Source: a virus. Taken from it: a DNA stretch of 32,932 bases. This document shows positions 1 through 7,551 of this stretch, piece by piece (the first letter of the stretch is position 1; every line of letters begins with the position of its first letter). Below the pieces are notes generated by a model. It worked only from the letters and a program-made list of their open reading frames with translations. It ran no database searches and had not been told where the DNA came from. A program made the translations under genes and the position numbers. The DNA lies in the IMG/VR virus record IMGVR_UViG_3300034523_000177, positions 1 to 32,932 of that record; one strand, written 5' to 3'.

Positions 1-70
1 TGCGCGGCCCCTTCGAGCGCGACCGCGCCCAGTATGTGCGCACCCTCGCCGAGGCCCTGCGGAGGATGAC
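1..70. repeat. 70-bp terminal direct repeat (other copy 32863-32932)
   Basis: The first 70 bases equal the last 70 bases with no mismatch. The repeat lies inside one coding frame that reads through the join without a break. This fits a circular or circularly permuted genome written with an assembly overlap, and implies about 32,862 unique bases. A true packaged terminal repeat inside a neck gene is less likely. Confidence 0.9.
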
Positions 71-83
71 GCTCGATGGCTAG
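1..83 (+). CDS. 3' end of HK97 gp10-like head-tail protein (continues from 32421)
   Basis: These are the last codons of the gene that starts at 32421 and is cut by linearisation. The frame reads RGPFERDRAQYVRTLAEALRR and ends at TAG 81-83 after residues MTLDG. The stop overlaps the next start (ATG at 76) by 8 bases, the usual tight coupling of neck genes. The amino acids match those at the far right end exactly because bases 1-70 repeat at 32863-32932. See the entry at 32421 for the function. Confidence 0.85.
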   Translation, partial: RGPFERDRAQYVRTLAEALRRMTLDG

Positions 84-483
84 CATCAAGGCCCTGCGCG
101 ACGGGCTCAAGACGCGCCTCGCCACCCTCACGGGGCTCTACACCCACGACACCATCCCCGACGACGTGTACCCACCGGCCGCCATCGTGGGCTTCCCCAC
201 GGCCGTCCGGTACGACTTCGCCATGCGGACCCCGGTCAGCCGCTACACCTTCCCCGTGCGCCTCATCGCCGGCCGGGTGGCCGAGGCCGAGGGCCAGGAC
301 AAGATCGACGACCTCGTGAGCCCCGATGGGGCGCTGTCTGTGCGCGCGGCGCTCGATGCGGACCCGACGCTCGGCGGCGTGGCGCACTCCAGCCGCGTCG
401 TGGAGGCGCGGGACTTCGGGGTTTATGAGGTGGCAGGCGTCGGCTATATTGGTGGAGAGCTTGAAATAGAGGTTATTGCGTGA
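76..483 (+). CDS. tail completion / tail terminator-like protein
   Basis: A 135-residue protein placed between the gp10-like gene and the tail-tube genes, the standard slot for the small protein that caps the tail and joins it to the head. It opens with a helix (MASIKALRDGLKTRL) followed by a beta-rich body (TFPVRLIAG, GVYEVAGVGYIGGELEIEV), the pattern of lambda gpU and HK97-type tail terminators. The start ATG lies inside the end of the preceding gene, and its TGA shares one base with the next ATG. Function is inferred mainly from position and shape; no single diagnostic motif is visible. Confidence 0.65.
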   Translation: MASIKALRDGLKTRLATLTGLYTHDTIPDDVYPPAAIVGFPTAVRYDFAMRTPVSRYTFPVRLIAGRVAEAEGQDKIDDLVSPDGALSVRAALDADPTLGGVAHSSRVVEARDFGVYEVAGVGYIGGELEIEVIA

Positions 484-650
484 TGTACATCGTCAACAAG
501 GGCCTGGAGATTGCTGGCGAATACCACACGCCTGGTGCAATCATCGAGAACATCCCGGCAGAGGCCGTCGCGTGGCTCGTTCAATGCGGCGCCATCGAGG
601 AAGTCGACGCCATCGAGGCTAAGCCTGCGAAGAAGAAGGGCGGCAAGTAA
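483..650 (+). CDS. small neck-region protein with lysine-rich tail
   Basis: A 55-residue protein that starts at ATG 483 (sharing a base with the previous TGA) and ends at TAA 648-650, which overlaps the next ATG. It has a short beta-type start (MYIVNKGLEIAGEYHTPG), a helix (PAEAVAWLVQCGA), an acidic stretch and a basic end (KPAKKKGGK). The 68-residue product at 31300 has the same plan: a PG turn, a helix, an acidic part and a basic tail. Small proteins of this kind often sit among connector and tail genes in siphoviruses. No specific function is known to me; the coupled start and stop make it a real gene. Confidence 0.7.
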   Translation: MYIVNKGLEIAGEYHTPGAIIENIPAEAVAWLVQCGAIEEVDAIEAKPAKKKGGK

Positions 651-1351
651 TGCCATTCATTCACGGCAAGGGCGCGGCCACGCTCTGGGACCAGTACGAC
701 CTTTCGGCTTTCCTGAACTCCTTCGAGGGCGCCGCGACCGCTGACACGGCCGAGGTGACCACCTTCGGCAGCACGGCCAAGAGCTACGTCGCCGGCCAGA
801 AGGACGCGACCATCAGCCTCGGGGGCTTCTTCGACGGCGCTGCGGCGGCCGTGGACGAGGTGCTAGCAGCGGCCCTCGCGGGCTCGTCGGTCGTCACCCT
901 CGCCGCGGCGGGGGCGGGCGCCATCGGCAACCGCGCACAGGTCGCGCAGGCGATCCATACCAGCTACAATGTGACAGCGCCCGTAGGGGATGCCGTGACG
1001 ATCACCGCTGAAGCGCAGGTGTCGGGAGGCTTGGCTTCTGGGGTGGTGCTCGCCAACCTCATCGCCCGGACCGCGACCGGCAACACCTCGGCAGTGGACA
1101 ACGCCGCCAGCACGTCGGCCGGCGCAGCCGCTACGTTTCACCTGACGGCCTTCAGTGGAACCAACGTGACCGTGAAGGTGCAGCACAGCGCGGATAATTC
1201 CACCTGGGTCGACCTCATCACTTTCGCTCAGCTTACAGCCATCGGCTCGGAATACAAGGCTGCTACCGGCACCATCAACCGATACCTGCGCGTCAATGTG
1301 GCGGGCACGTTTACCAGCGTTACATTCGCCGTCGCCTGTGCACGGCTGTAA
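650..1351 (+). CDS. tail tube protein paralog with added C-terminal domain
   Basis: A 233-residue protein. Residues 1 to about 125 match the next gene (start MPF-HGK, then TADxAEVTxF, KDATIS, SYNVTAPVGD, SAExQVxG), so the two are paralogs of the major tail (tube) protein. The extra C-terminal half (about 126-233) is a beta-rich module with VKVQHSADNSTWVDLITF and RYLRVNVAGTFTSVTFAV. That type is common on phage tail and decoration proteins and probably projects from the tube. The start overlaps the previous TAA. A 13-base gap with a strong ribosome site separates it from the shorter paralog. Which of the two forms the main tube is not clear. Confidence 0.75.
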   Translation: MPFIHGKGAATLWDQYDLSAFLNSFEGAATADTAEVTTFGSTAKSYVAGQKDATISLGGFFDGAAAAVDEVLAAALAGSSVVTLAAAGAGAIGNRAQVAQAIHTSYNVTAPVGDAVTITAEAQVSGGLASGVVLANLIARTATGNTSAVDNAASTSAGAAATFHLTAFSGTNVTVKVQHSADNSTWVDLITFAQLTAIGSEYKAATGTINRYLRVNVAGTFTSVTFAVACARL

Positions 1352-1364
1352 GGAGGATTAGGCA

Positions 1365-1769
1365 ATGCCCTTCGTTCACGGCAAAACGGCAGACTTCCGC
1401 ATCGACAATTCAAGCGGCTTGCTGACCGACATCTCGGCCTACTGCGACAACGTAGACTTCCCGCTGACGGCCGACATTGCTGAAGTGACGCGTTTCAGTG
1501 ACTCGTCCAAGGGGTACATCGCCGGCCTCAAGGACGCCACGATTTCGATCTCGGGCTCGTGGGACGCGACCGCTGACGGCGTGATCGCCGCCATCGTCGG
1601 CCTCTCTGGCTCGTTCCAGTATGGTCCCGCTGGAACGACGAATGGCAACATCAAGTACACTGGCGAGTGCATCTGCACCAGCTACAACGTCACCGCGCCC
1701 GTGGGCGACAAGGTGAGCTTCTCGGCCGAGTTCCAGGTCACGGGTGCCGTCACCCGCGGCACGTACTAA
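1365..1769 (+). CDS. tail tube protein (short paralog)
   Basis: A 134-residue protein preceded by a strong ribosome site (TAAGGAGGATTAGGCA before ATG). It has the compact size of a bare tail-tube subunit and shares its motifs with the longer paralog just upstream, including TADIAEVTRF, GLKDATISISG and SYNVTAPVGDKVSFSAEFQVTG. It lacks the extra C-terminal module. Position directly before the tail chaperones supports the tube role: many hexameric rings of this protein would stack around the tape measure. A mixed tube, or a decorated paralog at one end, is possible with two genes. Confidence 0.8.
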   Translation: MPFVHGKTADFRIDNSSGLLTDISAYCDNVDFPLTADIAEVTRFSDSSKGYIAGLKDATISISGSWDATADGVIAAIVGLSGSFQYGPAGTTNGNIKYTGECICTSYNVTAPVGDKVSFSAEFQVTGAVTRGTY

Positions 1770-1778
1770 GGAGACCCC

Positions 1779-2156
1779 ATGCAGTTCTTGACCGTCGACG
1801 CCATCCTTGCAGCCAGCGACCTCCCCACCGAGGCCGTCGAAGTTCCCGAATGGGGGGGCGCCGTGAAGGTCCAGGGGCTGTCGCGTGCGGCCTATGACGC
1901 CATCGCCAAGGCGGCAGAGGTCACGGTTCCTGCCACCGGCCCCGGCCAGGTGGCGGGCACCAAGCGCGACGATGACAAGTTCTCCGACCTCCTCTTCTTG
2001 GCTTGCGTCGTCGAGCCCAAGTTCGAGGAGGCGCACATCCCGGCCCTGCGGGGCAAGAGCCTCGGGGCGCTCAACCGGGTGTACCAGGCCATCGGCCGTG
2101 TCCTGCAGACGGACGTGGAGCCTGCCAAAAGCCCGGCTGGCACGGCGGGGGTCTGA
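1779..2156 (+). CDS. tail assembly chaperone (gpG-like)
   Basis: A 125-residue protein behind TAAGGAGACCCC, between the tube and tape measure genes, where siphoviruses encode the chaperone that binds the tape measure during tail assembly. It has an N-terminal beta part (VEVPEWGGAVKVQGLSRAAYDAIAKAA) and a helical C-terminal part, like other tail chaperones of long-tailed phages. The frame stops at TGA 2154-2156 directly after a run of five G. The +1 frame then continues into a T-like domain to 2304, so a fraction of ribosomes probably makes a longer G-T product, as in lambda. Confidence 0.8.
   Translation: MQFLTVDAILAASDLPTEAVEVPEWGGAVKVQGLSRAAYDAIAKAAEVTVPATGPGQVAGTKRDDDKFSDLLFLACVVEPKFEEAHIPALRGKSLGALNRVYQAIGRVLQTDVEPAKSPAGTAGV
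2147..2151 (+). promoter_or_regulatory. probable +1 (or -2) ribosomal frameshift site
   Basis: Before the stop of the gpG-like frame the codons are GCG GGG GTC TGA. Moving one base forward in the G run lets the GGG-decoding tRNA pair with GGG again and makes the next codons TCT GAC, which enter the T-like frame. A -2 slip gives the same downstream frame but leaves a first-position mismatch. A -1 slip would enter a different frame. Frameshifting between the two tail chaperone frames is widespread in long-tailed phages, usually -1; Mu uses -2. Confidence 0.55.
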
Positions 2157-2304
2157 CTACTTCGAGCTGATCCTAGCGCGGGATCTTGGCATGTCCCGCG
2201 CGCAGCTCCGGGCGACGATGAGCACGGCGGAATACACGGACTGGCTAGCGCTGTACGCCCTCGAGGCGGCCGAGCGCAAGGCCGAGGCGCAACGGAGGCG
2301 GTAG
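2152..2304 (+). CDS. tail chaperone T-like extension (expressed by frameshift)
   Basis: This is the +1 frame after the proposed slip point, about 50 residues ending at TAG 2302-2304. It contains LILARDLGMSRAQLRATMST and EYTDWLALYALEAAER, which resembles the T domain of lambda gpGT-type chaperones (a short helix pair with a conserved W/Y near the end). There is no ribosome site of its own nearby. The only internal ATG (2191) would cut off part of the domain, so fusion to the upstream protein (total about 174 residues) is the best reading. Its T domain would recruit tail tube subunits to the tape measure complex. Confidence 0.65.
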   Translation, partial: SDYFELILARDLGMSRAQLRATMSTAEYTDWLALYALEAAERKAEAQRRR

Positions 2305-2307
2305 GGG

Positions 2308-4329
2308 ATGGCGACGGCAGCAGCTGAGTTGTTCGTCCGCGTCAGCGCCGACCTCAAGGGCCTGACCTCCGGGATGGAGAAGGCCGCCCAGGCCGTGGAC
2401 AATCTGGGCAAGGAGGCCCAGCAGGCGGCCTCACCGCTCGGCAACCTGCGAACCATCATCGCGGGCACGGCGGCCGGCGAGCTGCTCGCCGACGGCATCA
2501 AGTCGGCGGCTCAGGCGATGGTGGGCCTGGGGGCTCAAAGCATCAAGCTCGCCAACGAGCTGGAGCAAAACAAGGTTGCCTTCACCACGATGCTTGGCAG
2601 CGCGGAGAAGGCCGATGCCTTCCTGCGTGACCTCTCAAGCTTCGCGGCCAACACGCCCTTCGAGCTGCGCGGCCTGACGGACAGCAGCAAGAAGCTCTTG
2701 GCCTTCGGCTTCGACGCGCAGAGCATCCTGCCGATTATGAACAGCGTGGGCAACGCTGTGGCGGGTGTCGGTGGCGGCAAGGAAGTCCTCGACGGCGTGA
2801 CGCTCGCCCTCGGCCAGATGGCGGCGAAGGGCAAGGTCAGCGCCGAGGAGATGAACCAGCTGGCTGAGCGCGGAATTCCGGCCTGGCAGATGCTGGCCAA
2901 GGAGATCGGGGTCAGTCAGCCGCAAGCGATGAAGATGGCCGAGAAGGGCGCGATTGACGCCAACACGGCCATCGTGGCGCTCGTCAACGGGATGAACAAG
3001 CAGTTCCCCGACATGATGAAGAAGCAGGCGGCAACGCTGGGCGGCGCGTTGAGCAACCTGCAAGACAGCGCAGACCAGGCGCTGACGCGCATTGGAGAGA
3101 GCCTCAAGAAGAACCTGAGCCTGGCCCCGCTGGTACAGACCATCAGCCTGGCGATCAACAACCTGACGGCGGCCTTCACCTCGGGCGGCCTCATCGCGGC
3201 ATTTGATATGGCCTTCGGGCCTACGACCAAGGCAGCGATTGTGGGCATTGCGTCCGCAGTTACGGCGGTGCTGATCCCATCGATCGTGAAGGGTGCGATG
3301 AGCCTTGCCACGATGGGCCTGGCTGCTGCTCCCGTGATTGCTGCGGCGGCTGCCATTGCCTTTGCTGCATACCCCATCATCAAGAACTGGGACGAGCTCC
3401 GGCTATCGTTTGGCGATGCCTTCAAGTACATGAGCGACACGATTGTTCGCTGGTATAACGCAACGGTCGTGCCGGCAGTGGAGAACTTCACGGGCCTGTT
3501 CCGGGATGCCGTGATGTACGTCGGCGATATGTTCCGGTCTGTGCTCGGTGACGAGATCGCCAACAAGCTATCCATCGGGCTCGGCAAGGTGGCGGGAAAG
3601 TTTTCCGGCCTCACCAAGATGGCGACCGTGGACTTCAAGGTTTTGGGCATGTCGCTGTCCGATATCGGATCGACGGCGGCGGCTAACTGGCAGGAGACAT
3701 GGGGCGGCGCGATGAGCGCATCCCAAGGCTTCACGGCTGGGCTGTTCGACCAGATCCAAGGTCAGGCGCTCAAGATCCCCGGCACGCTCACCAAGGCCAT
3801 GACCGGGCTCAAGTCGGTGGCGGCATCTTCGGATGATGCAGCCAAGGCGCAGGCAAAAGCGGCCAAGGAGGCCGAGCGCCTACGCCGTGAGTTCGAACGT
3901 CAGTACGCCGCGGCGCAGAAATCGTATGAGAAGTTCGAGAACATCGCCGATGCGATGAGCGCCGTGAGTCGCGCCGTGTCCGAGGTCGAGGCCAAGCACC
4001 AGGAGCTGGGCCGGTCCTATGACGTGGCGGGCGAGAAGGCCGAGGCAATGCGTGGCAAGCTCGGCGGCGTCGAATCGGCCCTCGGCAAGCAATCCGTGCA
4101 GGCGCAAAACCTGCGTGTCAAGATTTACGAGCTTGAGCAGGCCAGCAAGAACGGCGGCGCTGCGATGGCTTCCGCCTTCAAGGTGCTGGATGGTGCGGCC
4201 GTGAGCATCGAGCAGGCAACACTCAAAGCCAAGCTTTTGGGCGAGGAGTTCGATGCAAACGATGCAGCAGTACAGCAATACAGCCAGGCCGTTAAGGATC
4301 TCATCACAAGGGCTAAAGCCTGGCAATGA
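2308..4329 (+). CDS. tape measure protein, N-terminal part
   Basis: 673 residues. The start follows GGAGGCGGTAGGGG. Residues about 75-260 carry the classic tape-measure N-terminal domain (FTTMLGSAEKADAFLRDLSSF, TPFEL, AEEMNQLAERGIPAW). About 300-360 is a long hydrophobic stretch, and 500-660 is charged coiled coil. The protein sets tail length and travels inside the tube. The frame ends at TGA 4327-4329 in the middle of a coiled coil, and the next frame continues it directly (NEQLDEAIKRYN). One single-base change near 4310-4330 would join them into about 1,120 residues, a normal size. So this is a tape measure broken by a real frameshift, a sequencing error, or an unusual split. Confidence 0.85.
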   Translation: MATAAAELFVRVSADLKGLTSGMEKAAQAVDNLGKEAQQAASPLGNLRTIIAGTAAGELLADGIKSAAQAMVGLGAQSIKLANELEQNKVAFTTMLGSAEKADAFLRDLSSFAANTPFELRGLTDSSKKLLAFGFDAQSILPIMNSVGNAVAGVGGGKEVLDGVTLALGQMAAKGKVSAEEMNQLAERGIPAWQMLAKEIGVSQPQAMKMAEKGAIDANTAIVALVNGMNKQFPDMMKKQAATLGGALSNLQDSADQALTRIGESLKKNLSLAPLVQTISLAINNLTAAFTSGGLIAAFDMAFGPTTKAAIVGIASAVTAVLIPSIVKGAMSLATMGLAAAPVIAAAAAIAFAAYPIIKNWDELRLSFGDAFKYMSDTIVRWYNATVVPAVENFTGLFRDAVMYVGDMFRSVLGDEIANKLSIGLGKVAGKFSGLTKMATVDFKVLGMSLSDIGSTAAANWQETWGGAMSASQGFTAGLFDQIQGQALKIPGTLTKAMTGLKSVAASSDDAAKAQAKAAKEAERLRREFERQYAAAQKSYEKFENIADAMSAVSRAVSEVEAKHQELGRSYDVAGEKAEAMRGKLGGVESALGKQSVQAQNLRVKIYELEQASKNGGAAMASAFKVLDGAAVSIEQATLKAKLLGEEFDANDAAVQQYSQAVKDLITRAKAWQ

Positions 4330-5674
4330 ACAACTGGACGAGGCGATCAAGCGTTACAACGCGGCGAGCGAAGCCAAGAAGAAGGCGGCCGATGCGGCCA
4401 AAACCCTTGCGGAGCGACTCGACGAAGTAACGTCTATGTCTCGCTCAGTGTTCAACGCACTCAAGGACATGGGCGAGGTGTTCGGCCTCAAGCTGCCGGA
4501 TGGCATCGCAAAGGTGGTCGATGGGGTGTTCACGCTGCTGAATGGCTTCTCAACCCTGATGACCGTCGGCCCTAAGCTGGTGGAGGCGATCCTGCCGGCA
4601 CTAACCACGATCGGGGCTGCTGCGGCTGCCAACCCCATCGGAGCGGTCGTTGTCGGCGTCACGGCGGCCGTGGTGGCCGGCATCGCCGCATGGAACTGGT
4701 ACAAGTCCTCGAGCGAGGAGGCCATGCGTGCGGCTTCAGCCGCTGCCAAGCTTGCCGCCGAAGAACTACAGGCCAACAATGATGCGGCGCTTGCCAGCAG
4801 TGACCTTGCAAGCCGCTTGCGGCAGAAGCAAATGCAAGCCGAATATCAGCAGGTCACGGAGATGGTTGGTGCGCTCTCGACGGCCACATCTTCGGCTGTC
4901 CGTAGTGCAACGCTGGCGTTCATGTCGGGCTCAAAAACGTGGGCGACCGATCTCCGCGAGAGCCTTAAGAAGGCAATGTTTGAGAGCCTGTTAGATAAGG
5001 AGATCTTCGATCAACTCGGCACAAGCCTCAAGGGCAAGTGGCAAGAGGTTGGGAATCTTCTAAGGACGGGAAACAAGGAGGCAGCCGCGGCCCTTGCCAA
5101 GAACATTGCCGAGGATGCCGAGGCGATGATTGGGCCTATCACTGAAGGTGCAGAGATGCTGATGAAGGCTTTCGGGATGGCGCCTTCGGAAGTGACGCGC
5201 CTTGCAAAGCAGGCCCAGAGTTCGATGCAGCAAGCAAGCGGACTCGCGCAGCGCAATAAAGAAACTCTCAATTACTACGCGGCCAATATCGAGAAGGACT
5301 TGAGCAAGGCATACGAAAAGAACATGCACCTGGCTGCACCTGGCACAGCACAGCGTGACCTGTTCGAGCGGCTCAAGACGGAATCTAACCGCACCCGCTC
5401 GGGCTACTACAACACCGGCATGGCCACCGGCGGCCTCGTGACCGGCCCGGTGCTCGCCCGGATGGGCGAGGGCGGCCGCAACGAGGCCGTCCTGCCGCTG
5501 AATGAGAACGTGTACCGGCAAATCGGGCAGGGCATCGCTGCGGCCCAGGGCGGCGGGATGGGCACTCAGGTGGTGGTCCAGTACTACGGGAACGGCAAGT
5601 GGACCCGGGAGGACGCGCAGGGCCTGGGCAGGCTCCTCGTCTCCGAGCTGCGGGCGATGGGCGTGAGGGCGTAG
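4253..5674 (+). CDS. tape measure protein, C-terminal part
   Basis: 473 residues in the +1 frame relative to the upstream part, overlapping it by 77 bases. It continues the coiled coil, then has a hydrophobic segment (about residues 85-150, AAAAANPIGAVVVGVTAAVVAG). It ends in the typical tape-measure tail: TGGLVTGPVLARMGEGGRNE, then AVLPLN. The stretch before about residue 24 looks like out-of-frame reading of the upstream coil, so the real protein probably begins by fusion. A GAGGAG four bases before ATG 4253 could allow separate initiation. The stop TAG is three bases before the next ATG. Confidence 0.8.
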   Translation: MQTMQQYSNTARPLRISSQGLKPGNEQLDEAIKRYNAASEAKKKAADAAKTLAERLDEVTSMSRSVFNALKDMGEVFGLKLPDGIAKVVDGVFTLLNGFSTLMTVGPKLVEAILPALTTIGAAAAANPIGAVVVGVTAAVVAGIAAWNWYKSSSEEAMRAASAAAKLAAEELQANNDAALASSDLASRLRQKQMQAEYQQVTEMVGALSTATSSAVRSATLAFMSGSKTWATDLRESLKKAMFESLLDKEIFDQLGTSLKGKWQEVGNLLRTGNKEAAAALAKNIAEDAEAMIGPITEGAEMLMKAFGMAPSEVTRLAKQAQSSMQQASGLAQRNKETLNYYAANIEKDLSKAYEKNMHLAAPGTAQRDLFERLKTESNRTRSGYYNTGMATGGLVTGPVLARMGEGGRNEAVLPLNENVYRQIGQGIAAAQGGGMGTQVVVQYYGNGKWTREDAQGLGRLLVSELRAMGVRA

Positions 5675-5677
5675 ACG

Positions 5678-7102
5678 ATGCCCATCCGGCTCCGCATCGC
5701 AAGCGTCACGCAGACCACCAAGATGGTGGTGGGCTCGCTGCGCATCGCGAGCCGCCTCAACACCCGCAACCGCGCCAGCCTGAGCCTCGTGGACCCCACG
5801 GGCACCTACCGGCCGTCCGTCGGCGCGGAGGTCATCGTGGATGACGGGGCAAGCACGCGCTACTTCGGCGGCTTCATTGACTCCTTCACCGAGTCGCTCA
5901 CCATCGAGGGCAACCAGACGGCCCTCAGCTACGAGGTCGAGTGCGTCAGCTACGACGCCCTGGCCGACCGGCGCCTGGTGGCGGCGAGCTACGAGAGCGG
6001 GAGCCAGACCCTAAGCACGATCGTCAGCGACGTGGTGACGAACTTCCTCACGGGTGACGGCCTCACGACCACCAACGTGGACACCGGCCCCATCATCGAC
6101 CGGCTGAAATTCAACTACGTGCCGGCCTCGGCCGTGTTCGATGAGCTTGCCAACATCACGGGCTATGCCTGGTGGGTCGATGAGTCGAAGGCCCTGTGGT
6201 TCAAGCCACGCGCCGGGGTGGCGGCCCCCATCAGCATCGATGCCACCAACGCCCGGCGCGTCACGGTCAACCGGACCACCGAGGTCTACCGCAACAAGCA
6301 GTTGATTCGGGCGGGCGTGGACCTCACGGCCAGCCGCACCGAGAGCTTCAGCGGCAACGGCACCCAGAAGGCGTGGACGCTGGCGTACCCCGTGGGCGCG
6401 GCCCCGACGAACCTGACGGTGGGCGGCGTGGCCAAGACCGTCGGCATCCGGGGCGTCGACACCGGCAAAGACTGGTACTACCAGATTGGCGACCCCGTCG
6501 TGTCTCAGGACGACGGCGCGGCGGCCGTGGGCGCGGCCGTAGCCATCGCCGTCACCTACCAGGGCCAGTTCCCCATCCTCATCAACGCGCAGAGCGACAC
6601 GGCCATCGCGGCCCAGGCGGCGCTCAACGGGGCCTCGGGCATCTACGAGGCCCTCGAGGAGCGCCCCAACTTGAACGACGACGAGGGCGCGGCGAGCGTC
6701 GCCGAGGGCCTGCTGAGGCGCTACGGGTCCATCCCGCGCCGGCTGACCTTCGAGACGGACACGTCAGGGCTCAAGCCCGGCCAGCTGCTCGCGGCCACCT
6801 TCACGCCCCACGCCGTCTCAGGCTCGTGGCTGGTGGATTCGGTGTCGGCCGTCGACCGAAACGGGCAAGACCTCGTCTGGACCATCGAGGCCCTGGATGG
6901 CGAGAGCGTGGGCGGCTGGGCCAGCTTCTTTGCGGCGCTCACGGGCGTCGGCAAACAGGTCGAGTTCCGCGAGAACGAGGTCGTGGTGCTGCTGCGGGCG
7001 TTCACCGACACGGTGACGCTGACGGATACGCTGACGGCGACCTCTTTGACGCCCGAAAGCCGGGTCGGGTTTGCCCTCGTGGGCCAGTCGGAGGTTGGTT
7101 GA
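5678..7102 (+). CDS. distal tail / baseplate hub-like protein
   Basis: 474 residues, directly after the tape measure, the usual slot for the distal tail or hub protein at the tail tip. The N-terminal part is beta-rich with the run DPTGTYRPSVGAEVIVDDG and YFGGFIDSF, which looks like the hub fold shared by many tail tip proteins. The middle has LKFNYVPASAVFDELANITG and WWVDESKALWF, a pattern common in hub proteins of gp27 type. The C-terminal region has RLTFETDTSGLKPGQLL and SGSWLVDSV. Start ATG 5678 follows the tape-measure stop by 3 bases; the TGA shares one base with the next ATG. Confidence 0.65.
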   Translation: MPIRLRIASVTQTTKMVVGSLRIASRLNTRNRASLSLVDPTGTYRPSVGAEVIVDDGASTRYFGGFIDSFTESLTIEGNQTALSYEVECVSYDALADRRLVAASYESGSQTLSTIVSDVVTNFLTGDGLTTTNVDTGPIIDRLKFNYVPASAVFDELANITGYAWWVDESKALWFKPRAGVAAPISIDATNARRVTVNRTTEVYRNKQLIRAGVDLTASRTESFSGNGTQKAWTLAYPVGAAPTNLTVGGVAKTVGIRGVDTGKDWYYQIGDPVVSQDDGAAAVGAAVAIAVTYQGQFPILINAQSDTAIAAQAALNGASGIYEALEERPNLNDDEGAASVAEGLLRRYGSIPRRLTFETDTSGLKPGQLLAATFTPHAVSGSWLVDSVSAVDRNGQDLVWTIEALDGESVGGWASFFAALTGVGKQVEFRENEVVVLLRAFTDTVTLTDTLTATSLTPESRVGFALVGQSEVG

Positions 7103-7551
7103 TGCAGGTCCGGGTGACAGACAACGTTCACATCCAGGTGCGCGACGCGACCACCGGCGAGCTGCTCAGCGAGCAGACCCACCGGAACCTCGTCGTGAAC
7201 GCCGGGCTCAACCTGATTCGCGACTTTCTCGACGGCGACGCGCCCACGGCCCCGAGCCACTTCGGCTATGGCACGGGCACCAACGCCGTCACGGCGGGTG
7301 ACACGGCGCTGCAGACCCAAGTCGCGCGTGACGTGTTTACCAGCAAGACCGGCACCAACGCGCAGCAGCAGGTCTATACCTACTACCTCGGCAGCGCAAC
7401 GGCCAACGGAAACACGCTCGCGGAGGCCGGCATCTTCAACGCGGCGAGCGGCGGAACTATGCTCTGCCGGGTCAAGCTATCACCCACCATCGTCAAGACG
7501 GCCTCGGTGGCCGTCACGTTCACCTGGACCATCAACCTAGGAGCTAGCTGA
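7102..7551 (+). CDS. tail tip / fibre-associated protein
   Basis: 149 residues from ATG 7102 (GGAGG seven bases upstream) to TGA 7549-7551. The same frame is open far upstream, but that part is a shadow of the hub gene. The protein is beta-rich and starts MQVRVTDNVHIQVRDATTGE, followed by HRNLVVNAGLNLIRDFL and GYGTGTNAVTAGDTAL. It ends with KTASVAVTFTWTINLGAS. That pattern (NLVVNAGL, FGYGTGT, LxAEAGIFN) occurs in small tail-tip proteins of several siphoviruses. It lies between the hub and the Kelch protein, so it probably links the fibre to the tip. No enzyme motif seen. Confidence 0.6.
   Translation: MQVRVTDNVHIQVRDATTGELLSEQTHRNLVVNAGLNLIRDFLDGDAPTAPSHFGYGTGTNAVTAGDTALQTQVARDVFTSKTGTNAQQQVYTYYLGSATANGNTLAEAGIFNAASGGTMLCRVKLSPTIVKTASVAVTFTWTINLGAS

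Noticed and set aside
1-70. Packaged terminal repeat (T7-like)
   Set aside because: The repeat is inside one continuous neck gene and the genome has a temperate lambda-like plan; assembly overlap is simpler.
6196-7101. Upstream extension of the 7102 gene
   Set aside because: Out-of-frame reading of the hub gene; start at 7102 has GGAGG and a TGATG junction.
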